In this document: piece after piece, positions 1-6,540 of the stretch
Layout: each line of letters begins with the position of its first letter
Position numbering within the stretch: the stretch's first letter is position 1
Assembly: GCA_021734595.1 (NCBI GenBank)
Contig: JAIPIO010000067.1
Span: 1-14,867 of the forward strand
DNA: 14,867 bases
Direction: 5' to 3'
Source of the DNA: Kiritimatiellales bacterium
GTDB lineage: Bacteria > Verrucomicrobiota > Kiritimatiellia > Kiritimatiellales > Pontiellaceae
Notes under the pieces: model-generated
Database searches by the model: none
What the model was told of the DNA's origin: nothing
Seen by the model: only the letters and a program-made list of their open reading frames with translations
Position numbers and translations under genes: made by a program

Positions 1-560
1 ATCCAGAACGCCTGGCTGCGGGTGCAGCCGAGGGTGCGTGCCACATCCTCGCGGCGCGGATTGATCTGGTCGAACGTGCTGCGCATGGTGCGCACCGCGA
101 AGGCGCAGGCCACCATGAACTGCGCCAGAATCACGCTCGGAATGGCATACGTCACCGGCACCACCTTTTCGATGGCTTTGCCGAGACCGGTCTGGAAAAA
201 GATCAGCAGGCTCAGGCCGATCACCAACGGCGGCAGCACAATCGGAATATCGAGAATGGCGTCGAGCAGACTCCGGCCCCGGAAATTAAAGCGCGAGAGC
301 AAATAGCCGATCGGCACCGCGACCCACAGCGAAAGAATCGTGGTCAGGCTGGACGAAATCAGGCTCAGCCGGGTGGCATAGCGGATTTCCGGGCTTTGGA
401 AAACATGCAGGAACTCCTGCGGGCTGAGGTAGGCGGCATCGGCCGCCAGCATGCCGACAATCAGGAAAATATAGATGCCGCTCAGCAAACACAGCCCAAT
501 AATAAACGGAATATCCGATTTGGCGCGGTAACTGTCCGATTTACGTTTGCCTTCGCTCAT
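1..560 (-). CDS. modB: Molybdate/tungstate-type ABC transporter permease (3' end cut by window)
   Basis: An open frame runs from an ATG at 560-558 off the left edge, giving about 186 residues of an inner-membrane permease that would pass an oxyanion delivered by the binding protein encoded just upstream. Hydrophobic segments lie near residues 18-38, 60-88, 98-122 and 139-157. The last visible residues (about 171-186, EDVARTLGCTRSQAFW) match the cytoplasmic EAA loop (consensus EAARTLGAS...AFW) that contacts the ATPase subunit. The segment DIPIVLPPLVIGLSLL is typical of ModB/CysT-type permeases. The start overlaps the stop of the binding-protein gene by ATGA, so the two are probably translationally coupled. 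Family assignment is strong. The substrate (molybdate, tungstate or sulfate) cannot be decided from the sequence, and the ATPase gene would lie outside the window. Confidence 0.85.
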   Translation of the reverse strand, partial: MSEGKRKSDSYRAKSDIPFIIGLCLLSGIYIFLIVGMLAADAAYLSPQEFLHVFQSPEIRYATRLSLISSSLTTILSLWVAVPIGYLLSRFNFRGRSLLDAILDIPIVLPPLVIGLSLLIFFQTGLGKAIEKVVPVTYAIPSVILAQFMVACAFAVRTMRSTFDQINPRREDVARTLGCTRSQAFW

Positions 561-2065
561 TGCCGCCCTTCACCGCCGCGCCAGCTGAATCCCTTGGACT
601 CGAACCGTTCCTGCGACTCCGCCGAAAGGATCGCGGAAACCAGCCGCTCCATCAGATACCGATACTTTGAATCCTTTGCCACCGAAACCGGCTGGATCGC
701 GTGCGCCGCCGGGTGGTCAATCTCAACCACATCCAGTTCCTCGGTCACATATACGGTGTTGGCGCGGTAGACAATGGCCGCATCTTCCCGATCCGTCCGG
801 ACGCGCACCGTCAGCAGATCCGCCGTCGGGGCATCGCCGTAGGTGATGTTTTTCTGAACCGAGTCATACAAGCCGGCTTTCTTGAGCAGCTTCACCGAGA
901 GGCCTCCGAGCGCGCTGTATTTCGGGTTGGCCACCGCAACGCGCACCCCGGGTTTCGACAAATCTTCCAGACTCCGGATATTTTTTGGATTCCCCTTGTG
1001 AACCAGAATGACCATATCGGTTTCCGCCACATCGATGCGGTCCAGAAACAGATCACTCACCTGTTCCATGTAGGATGAGTCGCAGGCGAAATAGGCATCG
1101 GGCCGCATCCCCGCCTTCATTTCCCCCACCAGGATGCCGCAGCCCTGGTAGGTGGTCAGAACCGTCACGCCCTCGCGCTCCTCGAATTCCGCCAGCGTAT
1201 CCTGCACCGCCAGCCGGTTCACTCCGCCGCTGAACAGCACCACTTCCGGGTGCTCCGCCCACACATCGCCCTGCACCGCATCATAGCCCATTTCACGGAA
1301 AACCGCGGCGCCGCGGTCACGCGCCGTCAAATACCGTGCAAAGCGCAGCGCGTCCGTCGGGTTCCTGGTCGTTTTAAGAATGGTCACCGTAATCTGTTTC
1401 ACCGACGCATCGAAAAGCGGAACATGGATCGCCTCCAGCTCGGGATACTGCGCCGCCACATTATCCCAGACCACGGCGGCATCCACCGCGCCGATTTTTA
1501 CATCGTTCGCAATTTCATTCACGGTTGGTTTAAATACGCCGGTGGTCTGCACCCGCTTTTGCAGTGCGGTCCACTTCCCTTCCGCCGTCAGGATTTTCAT
1601 CATGTGCTTGCCGATCGACGCCGCATCGGGCGACCCCAACGCCACACGCACATCGTTGCGGAGCAGGTCTTCCAAGGATTGGATTTTCTTCGGATTGCCT
1701 TTCCGCACCGCAATCACCGCCCGCTGGTCAGCCACCGGCAGTTCCTCGTCGATCAGTCCCTTCCCGCGGGCAATGTCCACATAGCTGTGGTCGGCGGCCA
1801 GATAGATATCGCCTTTGTCGGCGATCTGCAGGTTGCTCAGCAGCGTGCCGGAACCGCCGTACTGCAGCTGAATCTTCACGCCGTACGCGGCCTCGTACTG
1901 CTTGGCGATCTCCTCCACCGGCGGCTTCGAACCCGCGGCGCAGTACATCACCAGCGCGGTTCCCGCCGACGGTCCCGCCTGCTTTTCGCCGCTCCACCGC
2001 AGCAGCGCCAGCAGCACCAGCACCGCCAGCACCGTGATGATTGTCATTTTCAATCCGTTAGACAT
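557..2065 (-). CDS. modA: Oxyanion ABC transporter binding protein with two tandem ModA-like domains
   Basis: The product is 502 residues with an N-terminal membrane anchor or uncleaved signal (residues 8-22, no lipobox), so it acts at the periplasmic face. Domain 1 spans about residues 37-265 and has the ModA/WtpA-like pattern YGGSGTLLSNLQ followed by GDIYLAADHSYVD. Domain 2 spans about 275-495 and repeats the layout: TYQGCGILVGEMKAG, then DAYFACDSSYME. The duplication is clearest where VRKGNPKKIQSLEDL (120-134) matches VHKGNPKNIRSLEDL (356-370). A usual ModA has one domain of about 250 residues, so this is roughly double length. I chose the ATG at 2065 because GGAG lies about eight bases upstream and a hydrophobic segment follows. 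An in-frame extension to 2242 would run through the palindrome cluster and has no signal-like start. The gene overlaps the permease gene by four bases. Substrate is inferred. Confidence 0.8.
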   Translation of the reverse strand: MSNGLKMTIITVLAVLVLLALLRWSGEKQAGPSAGTALVMYCAAGSKPPVEEIAKQYEAAYGVKIQLQYGGSGTLLSNLQIADKGDIYLAADHSYVDIARGKGLIDEELPVADQRAVIAVRKGNPKKIQSLEDLLRNDVRVALGSPDAASIGKHMMKILTAEGKWTALQKRVQTTGVFKPTVNEIANDVKIGAVDAAVVWDNVAAQYPELEAIHVPLFDASVKQITVTILKTTRNPTDALRFARYLTARDRGAAVFREMGYDAVQGDVWAEHPEVVLFSGGVNRLAVQDTLAEFEEREGVTVLTTYQGCGILVGEMKAGMRPDAYFACDSSYMEQVSDLFLDRIDVAETDMVILVHKGNPKNIRSLEDLSKPGVRVAVANPKYSALGGLSVKLLKKAGLYDSVQKNITYGDAPTADLLTVRVRTDREDAAIVYRANTVYVTEELDVVEIDHPAAHAIQPVSVAKDSKYRYLMERLVSAILSAESQERFESKGFSWRGGEGRQ

Positions 2066-2122
2066 ATAGATCTCCGAATAAACCGGCGCGATTTTAGTAC
2101 AAGAGTTCCCGAACAAACAAGT

Positions 2123-2220
2123 TTCCAATGGTTGGAAGAATTTTTGTTCCGGCTTCCATACATTGGATACGGGCCGAAGGCACAGACAGGGACAGGACAT
2201 CCTTTTTCCAACCACTGGAA
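2123..2220. repeat. Palindrome cluster A: three TTCCA-N5-TGGAA sites, spacing 31 and 52 bp
   Basis: Three 15-bp sites lie between the divergent modA-like and haem-protein genes: 2123-2137 (TTCCAATGGTTGGAA), 2154-2168 (TTCCATACATTGGAT, one arm imperfect) and 2206-2220 (TTCCAACCACTGGAA). Start-to-start distances are 31 and 52 bp. The cluster is 98 bp long and mirrors cluster B at 5352-5449. The last site ends six bases before a candidate promoter for the haem protein. Function is unknown: it could be an operator or a nucleoid-protein site. Confidence 0.8.
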
Positions 2221-2225
2221 TCAGT

Positions 2226-2255
2226 TTGCAAATGACGTGCAATAAACGCTATAGA
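2226..2255 (+). promoter_or_regulatory. Candidate sigma-70 promoter for the haem/FGE-fold protein
   Basis: TTGCAA (2226-2231) and TATAGA (2250-2255) are separated by 18 bp and resemble -35 and -10 boxes. Transcription would start about at the ATG (2263), giving a leaderless or nearly leaderless message. This fits the absence of any Shine-Dalgarno-like sequence before that ATG. It is a weak call based only on box similarity. Confidence 0.3.
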
Positions 2256-2262
2256 CGTAAAC

Positions 2263-5200
2263 ATGAAACGTAACCTGTTGCTCATTATCTTTTTCGTTCT
2301 GACCACCCTTGCGCACGGAGACGATTTTGCCACCGCCAAAAGGGAATTGGCCCAAATCAACGCAGCGGCGCTCGGACGGCTGCAAGCCTACCTGGAATCC
2401 ACGCACCCGCGGTACCATAAAACGGTGTCCGCCACTTTCGACGAGCTGCAAAAAGCCGATGTGGCTGCCTTGCAAAAAAAACTCGATGCGCAGGATCCCG
2501 AGGCACTCAAGCAGGCAACCCGTTTGATCGAAAAGCGCCGGCAAGCGCTGGTGAACAACCCGGATATCAACTTTGATGAGATGTTGCTGATCAAGCGCAA
2601 ACCCACCGGCAAGAAGCAGGACATGGCGCTGCCCGCCAACTGGCAGAGCAACTCCTCCATCAAGGGATACGGATGGGACAATGAAATCGCCCGGATGTCC
2701 ATCAAGAAGAATTCCGCCCTCGCAACGGTCTACAAACCGGAAGAAGGAGCCTGCGTCACGGATATCGACCTGCACTTCGGTGCGGCGAAAATGATGGTCT
2801 CCATGCCGGGCAAGAACAAGCGCTGGCAGCTCCACGAAATCTCAATCGACGGGGAATATCTGGGGGAGCTTCCGCTCATTCCCGATGAGGATGTGGATAA
2901 CTATGATGCCTGCTACCTACCGGATGGGAATATCATCTTCACCTCAACCGCACCGATGATCGGGGTTCCGTGCGTCAAAGGCAGCTCCCACGTCACCAAC
3001 TCCTACCTCTACGACCCAAAGACCGGCACCATCCGGCGGCTGACCTTCGACCAGGAGCACAACTGGTGCCCGACCATGCTCCACAACGGACAGGTGCTTT
3101 TCCTTCGCTGGGAATATTCCGACATCCCCCACTACGTCGGTCGAATCCTGTTCACCATGAACCAGGATGGCACCAACCAGCGCGCGCTCTACGGCAGCAA
3201 CTCCTACTGGCCCAACAGCATCTTCTATGCGCGCCCCATCCCCGGCCATTCGTCCAAGGTCGTCGGTATCGTTACCGGGCACCATGGCGTCAGGCGCATG
3301 GGCCAGCTGGTCATCTTTGATCCGCAAAAGGGACAGTTCGAAGCCGACGGCGTGGTTCAGGCGATTCCCGGATACGGCAAAAAGGTGGAACCGATCATAC
3401 TCGACCGGCTGGTCGATAACGTCTGGCCGCGATTCCTTCACCCCTTCCCCATCAATGAAAACTTTTTCCTGGTTTCCGCCCAGCTCAAGGACAAGGAAGA
3501 CTGGGGCATCTATCTCGCGGACACCTTCGACAACATCCTGCTGCTGAAGGAAGTGCCGGGTTATGCACTGATGGAACCGGTGCCGGTTCTGAAACGGACT
3601 CCGCCGCCGGTCATTCCCTCCAAAATCGATCCCGGCAGCAAAACCGCCATCATCTCCATTGTCGATATCTACCAAGGCAATGGCCTGAAGGATGTTCCGC
3701 GCGGCACGGTCAAGCAACTGCGTCTGGTGACCTACCAGTTTGCCTACCACGCCATGGGAGGACAGGTTAACCGCGTCGGTCTTGACGGCCCATGGGACGT
3801 TAAACGGATTATGGGCACCGTCCCGGTGGAACCCGACGGCTCCGCCATGTTCGAGGTTCCCGCCAACACCCCCATCTCTCTCCAGCCGCTGGACGCGGAC
3901 GGCAAAGCCATTGCGCTGATGCGCAGTTGGACCACCGCCATGCCCGGCGAAGTGCTCTCCTGCGTCGGTTGCCACGAACCGATGAACACCGCGCCGCCGG
4001 TCAGCGCCCGGATAGCAAACAGCAAGCCGCCCTCCAAAATCAAGCCGTGGTACGGCCCGGCTCGCGGTTTCAGTTTCAAGCGCGAAGTCCAGCCGATGCT
4101 GGACCAGTACTGCGCCAGCTGCCACGACGGCAAAAAGGCCGACCGCCCCGACTTCACCGTCCGCCCCGAAGTGCAGGCCGACTGCAAAAGCAAAAACTAC
4201 CAAACCGGCTCTCTCTTCTCGCCCTCCTACATCGCCCTGCGCAGTTATGTCCGCAGCCCCACCATCGAGAGCGACATGCACATGCTTCCACCTTACGAAT
4301 TCCACGCCGACACTACCGAACTCGTGCAAATGCTCAACCAAGGGCACCACAATGTTAAACTCAGCAATGAAGCAAAAGACCGGCTCTACACCTGGATGGA
4401 TCTCCATGCGCCCTATCACGGAACCTGGGCGGAAATGGTCGGTGCCAAGCTGGTTGACCAGCAGCGCGAACGCCGCCTCGACCTGATGGAACGCTACAGC
4501 GCCCGCAGCGAAGACGAGGAACGCATCTTCGATCTTCCCGCCGCATCCGCGCCCATAAAACCCACAGGAAAAACAAAGAAAAAATCCGCACCCAAGGGAT
4601 TCAAGGCCGAACAACTTACAGGCAGTGCTGCACAGGAAATCGGTCAGGTTGAACTGGTAAAAATCCCCGCCGGAAAATTTACCAACGCCGAAGGCAAACG
4701 CATCCAAATCAAGCAAAGCTTCTGGATGGGGAAATTCGAGGTCACCAACGAGCAGTTTGCGCAGTTTGATCCAAAGCACGACAGCCGGCTGGAGCATGGC
4801 GACTTCCTGCAATTCTCCATCCAGGAACGCGGCTACCCGCTCAACGAACCCACCCAGCCCGTCTGCCGCGTTTCATGGAACCAAGCCAACGCCTACTGCG
4901 AATGGCTCAGCAAGAAGACCGGCAAAAAGTTCAGCCTGCCCACCGCCGACCAGTGGGAATGGGCCTGCCGCGCCGGAGCGGCTACGCCGCACTGGTACGG
5001 CGAACACGCGGAGGCATTTGCCCAATACGCCAACCTTGCGGACCTCAACCTGTCCGTGATGGATACATTGGGATGGAGACTCCCTTCCGGTGCGGTGCCG
5101 GATTGGAAACCCGCCATCAAATCGCAGGACGACCGATTCAGGGTTTCCGCGCCGGTTGGAACCTATCACCCCAATCCATGGGGACTGCACGACATGCACG

Positions 5201-5349
5201 GCAACGTCGCCGAATGGACCGACAAGGCCCTCGCCTGCGGCGGTTCATGGTTCGACCGCCCCAAACGCGCCACCGCCGACTTTGCCGTCGAATATAAACC
5301 CTGGCAACCCGTCTACAACGTCGGTTTCCGCGTCGTCTGCGAGGAGTGA
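2263..5349 (+). CDS. Secreted dihaem hydrazine-synthase-alpha-like protein fused to an FGE/SUMF1-fold domain
   Basis: The product is 1028 residues with a signal peptide (1-19, cut after LAHG) and is therefore periplasmic or extracellular. Residues about 30-110 are helical and charged. Residues about 120-480 read as a TolB-like propeller (for example YDACYLPDGNIIFTS, NWCPTMLHNGQVLF). Next comes a region like the middle domain of hydrazine synthase alpha, holding two c-type haem motifs: CVGCH (567-571) and CASCH (617-621). A lysine-rich linker (about 765-785) leads to an FGE-sulfatase fold (about 797-1028) with VSWNQANAYCEWLS, LPTADQWEWACRAG, HGNVAEW (979-985), CGGSW (992-996) and a final GFRVV. 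The paired catalytic cysteines expected near the end of true formylglycine-generating enzymes are not visible after C992, so sulfatase activation is doubtful. The fusion type is known in PVC bacteria but the reaction is not. I see no ribosome-binding site. A redox or binding role is inferred; hydrazine synthesis is not claimed. Confidence 0.85.
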   Translation: MKRNLLLIIFFVLTTLAHGDDFATAKRELAQINAAALGRLQAYLESTHPRYHKTVSATFDELQKADVAALQKKLDAQDPEALKQATRLIEKRRQALVNNPDINFDEMLLIKRKPTGKKQDMALPANWQSNSSIKGYGWDNEIARMSIKKNSALATVYKPEEGACVTDIDLHFGAAKMMVSMPGKNKRWQLHEISIDGEYLGELPLIPDEDVDNYDACYLPDGNIIFTSTAPMIGVPCVKGSSHVTNSYLYDPKTGTIRRLTFDQEHNWCPTMLHNGQVLFLRWEYSDIPHYVGRILFTMNQDGTNQRALYGSNSYWPNSIFYARPIPGHSSKVVGIVTGHHGVRRMGQLVIFDPQKGQFEADGVVQAIPGYGKKVEPIILDRLVDNVWPRFLHPFPINENFFLVSAQLKDKEDWGIYLADTFDNILLLKEVPGYALMEPVPVLKRTPPPVIPSKIDPGSKTAIISIVDIYQGNGLKDVPRGTVKQLRLVTYQFAYHAMGGQVNRVGLDGPWDVKRIMGTVPVEPDGSAMFEVPANTPISLQPLDADGKAIALMRSWTTAMPGEVLSCVGCHEPMNTAPPVSARIANSKPPSKIKPWYGPARGFSFKREVQPMLDQYCASCHDGKKADRPDFTVRPEVQADCKSKNYQTGSLFSPSYIALRSYVRSPTIESDMHMLPPYEFHADTTELVQMLNQGHHNVKLSNEAKDRLYTWMDLHAPYHGTWAEMVGAKLVDQQRERRLDLMERYSARSEDEERIFDLPAASAPIKPTGKTKKKSAPKGFKAEQLTGSAAQEIGQVELVKIPAGKFTNAEGKRIQIKQSFWMGKFEVTNEQFAQFDPKHDSRLEHGDFLQFSIQERGYPLNEPTQPVCRVSWNQANAYCEWLSKKTGKKFSLPTADQWEWACRAGAATPHWYGEHAEAFAQYANLADLNLSVMDTLGWRLPSGAVPDWKPAIKSQDDRFRVSAPVGTYHPNPWGLHDMHGNVAEWTDKALACGGSWFDRPKRATADFAVEYKPWQPVYNVGFRVVCEE

Positions 5350-5351
5350 TG

Positions 5352-5449
5352 TTTCAAGGAGTGGAAGTTTTTCCTGCCCGCCGCAGCCGTGTACAAAGGC
5401 GGACTCCAATGTCTGGAAATTTATCGTCCAGTTTTTCCAGAGTCTAGAG
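5352..5449. repeat. Palindrome cluster B: three degenerate sites, spacing 52 and 31 bp
   Basis: Three sites begin two bases after the stop of the haem-protein gene: 5352-5366 (TTTCAAGGAGTGGAA), 5404-5418 (CTCCAATGTCTGGAA) and 5435-5449 (TTCCAGAGTCTAGAG). Spacing is 52 then 31 bp, the reverse order of cluster A, and the total length is again 98 bp. The 37-bp and 16-bp stretches between sites share no clear similarity with those of cluster A. The arms are worn compared with other clusters, so single sites here would not be convincing without the spacing. Confidence 0.65.
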
Positions 5450-5467
5450 TTGTAATCTTGAATTGGA

Positions 5468-5511
5468 GGGCGCTGCTTTGTCAGTGCCACGGCGAAGACA
5501 AAGTGCCGCCC
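5468..5511. terminator. Strong hairpin between convergent genes, possible bidirectional terminator
   Basis: GGGCG (5468-5472) pairs with CGCCC (5507-5511), and CTTTGTC (5476-5482) pairs with GACAAAG (5497-5503). The three positions between them allow two G-U pairs around a C-C mismatch. The 14-base loop itself contains GCC/GGC. The hairpin sits between the stop of the plus-strand haem gene and the stop of the minus-strand zinc-ribbon ORF. No T-run follows on either strand, so intrinsic termination is uncertain; it may equally be a dispersed hairpin repeat. Confidence 0.45.
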
Positions 5512-5518
5512 CCTATTC

Positions 5519-5716
5519 TTACCAGAATAATGTCTCCCAAAAACCTTGCGGAGTGTAAATGCTGCCAGGAGGCCGAACTTTCGAGTTGAACTGCTTAACA
5601 TATGCTCCACATTCTGGACATCGATCATAACCTGGTTCAAATCCCCACCCACAATTATTGCACTGCAAGGCACCGTATAGGTATGAAATGAATTGACTTG
5701 CCTGAAGCTTATTCAT
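5519..5716 (-). CDS. Small zinc-ribbon protein, probably the 3' part of a split gene
   Basis: The 65-residue ORF contains four cysteines in two CxxC pairs (C19/C22 and C33/C36: CNNCGWGF, then RCPECG), a typical zinc-ribbon knuckle that would bind one zinc ion. Its ATG overlaps the stop of the upstream minus-strand ORF by ATGA. Its first residues (LQASQFISYLYG) look like the second half of the helical repeat whose first half ends the upstream ORF (KQAELIHKLGG). The frame is open upstream to the G-run at 5732-5736, so the two ORFs may be one gene joined by a -1 shift. Sampled lines here are about 43-47% G+C, lower than the flanking genes, which suggests acquired DNA. No function can be assigned. 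Confidence 0.6.
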   Translation of the reverse strand: MNKLQASQFISYLYGALQCNNCGWGFEPGYDRCPECGAYVKQFNSKVRPPGSIYTPQGFWETLFW

Positions 5717-6048
5717 TTTAGGACTGGTTTTCCCCCAAGCTTATGAATTAGCTCAGCTTGCTTCATCGTCATTGGCTCATTGCTATCCAGTTCATCTATT
5801 TTGGCACCTATGAGCTCTGAGGATTCGGTTCCAGTAATATCATTTCGAAATTGGACGTTGTGCTTTTGTAAAAAAGCAATTTGTTTTTCTGAGGGTGGAT
5901 CAATGCAGTTTCTTGGTAGCTCGCCACGTTCTATTGCGGATTTTATCATCACATCAGCTTCGTCACGAGTTCGTCCTTTTTCGTGAGGGATACCAATACT
6001 CTCCAGTGCTTCACGTTGGTGTCTTGTTGTGTAAACCTTTGTCATCAT
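5713..6048 (-). CDS. Small helical-repeat protein of unknown function, 5' part of a possible split gene
   Basis: The 111-residue soluble protein carries three copies of a short helical motif: TTRHQREALESIGI...TRDEADVMI (7-35), PSEKQIAFLQKHNV...TESSELI (52-80) and MTMKQAELIHKLGG (93-106, incomplete). Such KQ...L..LG...EAS.LI repeats occur in accessory and phage-like proteins (inference from memory). The third copy stops early because the frame ends 18 bases past a GGGGGAAAA run (5728-5736); the missing half appears at the start of the next ORF. Two adjacent ATG codons are available (6048 and 6045). AGGA lies one base before the first and four before the second, so the second may be used. Low G+C sets it apart from its neighbours. 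Confidence 0.55.
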   Translation of the reverse strand: MMTKVYTTRHQREALESIGIPHEKGRTRDEADVMIKSAIERGELPRNCIDPPSEKQIAFLQKHNVQFRNDITGTESSELIGAKIDELDSNEPMTMKQAELIHKLGGKPVLK

Positions 6049-6256
6049 TTCCTAAGCGATTCAGCATACAATTATCAAGGATTTATCAGATGTAAAGTGT
6101 TCCTCCGGAGTCGTGATGGCAAGTGAAATTCCCGGCGAAGTGTGTGAGGGGATCCGCCGGAGTCAGTGTCTGTTGCGGAGGGACGGGTTCCCGAGGCCAT
6201 AAGGTTTTCCCTGATTCTTTCTGCGACCCTCGACACTTCGGGGCGGGGCTGTCCGT

Positions 6257-6305
6257 GGACGATGGGGACATCGTCCCTCCATGTGACGCAGACATTCCTG
6301 TCTGC
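6257..6305. repeat. Two adjacent perfect hairpins
   Basis: The first is an 8-bp perfect stem with a 4-base loop (6257-6276). The second is a 7-bp perfect stem with a 4-base loop (6288-6305). They lie eight bases before the T-run of the palindrome at 6313-6327. Cluster A has a worn resemblance to this order (CAGACAGGGACAGG, then T-run, then palindrome, 2183-2220), suggesting a dispersed hairpin-plus-palindrome unit. Confidence 0.55.
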
Positions 6306-6312
6306 CCCGTTT

Positions 6313-6327
6313 TTCCAAGCATTGGAA
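6313..6327. repeat. Single TTCCA-N5-TGGAA palindrome at the permease breakpoint
   Basis: TTCCAAGCATTGGAA has perfect 6-base arms (TTCCAA/TTGGAA) and is preceded by a T-run, as in most other copies. No partner at 21, 31 or 52 bp is convincing. The broken permease sequence becomes recognisable a few bases after it. Confidence 0.8.
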
Positions 6328-6449
6328 AATTTCTTCCGGGCATTGCATTCGGCATCGTCAGCCACGTCCTGATCAAGCTGGCTTCCGGCAAGGCCGCCGA
6401 ACTCAAATCAGTCGCGCTGATCTTCATTCTGACATACCTGCTGCTGTGA
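6328..6449 (+). pseudogene. C-terminal remnant of an NCS2 (AzgA-type) purine permease
   Basis: The last 40 codons before the TGA at 6447-6449 read as the end of a xanthine/uracil/guanine permease: GIAFGIVSHVLIKLASGKAA, followed by a final hydrophobic segment. This closely resembles the GIAFGFISYVLIKLLSG tail of AzgA/PurP-type transporters of about 430 residues (from memory). Everything upstream of this last membrane segment is absent: the frame before 6328 runs through hairpins and the palindrome and has no permease character. There is no start signal, so it is a decayed stub, not a small protein. The break coincides with the palindrome at 6313-6327. Confidence 0.75.
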
Positions 6450-6540
6450 AGAAAAGGTCCGGAAAGACCCCCCCCGAACCACCCGCCGATCAAATTAGAT
6501 TGCACGATCGCCAATTCTAATAAGATCGCCGCAATCCTGG

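Larger units (their letters stand above)
6049..6327. other. Gene-poor stretch with nested hairpins ending in a TTCCA-N5-TGGAA site
   Basis: I see no credible gene here. A 9-bp inverted repeat links GGAGGGACG (6177-6185) and CGTCCCTCC (6272-6280). Inside or beside it are two compact hairpins: GGACGATG/CATCGTCC with a GGGA loop (6257-6276) and GCAGACA/TGTCTGC with a TTCC loop (6288-6305). A perfect-arm palindrome follows at 6313-6327 (TTCCAAGCATTGGAA), directly abutting the broken permease. Short reading frames across this stretch on both strands are not supported by codon pattern or start signals. Confidence 0.5.

Noticed and set aside
1670..1684. TTCCAAGGATTGGAT inside the ModA-like gene as another palindrome copy
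   Set aside because: It encodes IQSLED, and the paralogous position in domain 2 (965-979) encodes IRSLED with a much weaker palindrome. Protein homology explains it well enough, and no phased partner is present.
2068..2242. Upstream extension of the ModA-like protein to 2242
   Set aside because: The added residues are encoded by the palindrome cluster and precede the signal-like segment; GGAG supports the ATG at 2065.
1250..2245. 331-residue plus-strand open frame
   Set aside because: Antisense to the ModA-like gene and rich in Arg and His, as expected for a shadow frame; it also crosses the promoter region.
2944..4812. 622-residue minus-strand open frame
   Set aside because: It lies antisense to the haem/FGE-fold gene, whose motifs are unmistakable. 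The frame is open because of the G+C-rich codon pattern and shows no family motif.
6450..6540. Terminator or gene between the permease stub and the reductase
   Set aside because: GGTC/GACC with a C-run is too short and lacks a T-tail; no open frame of note is present.
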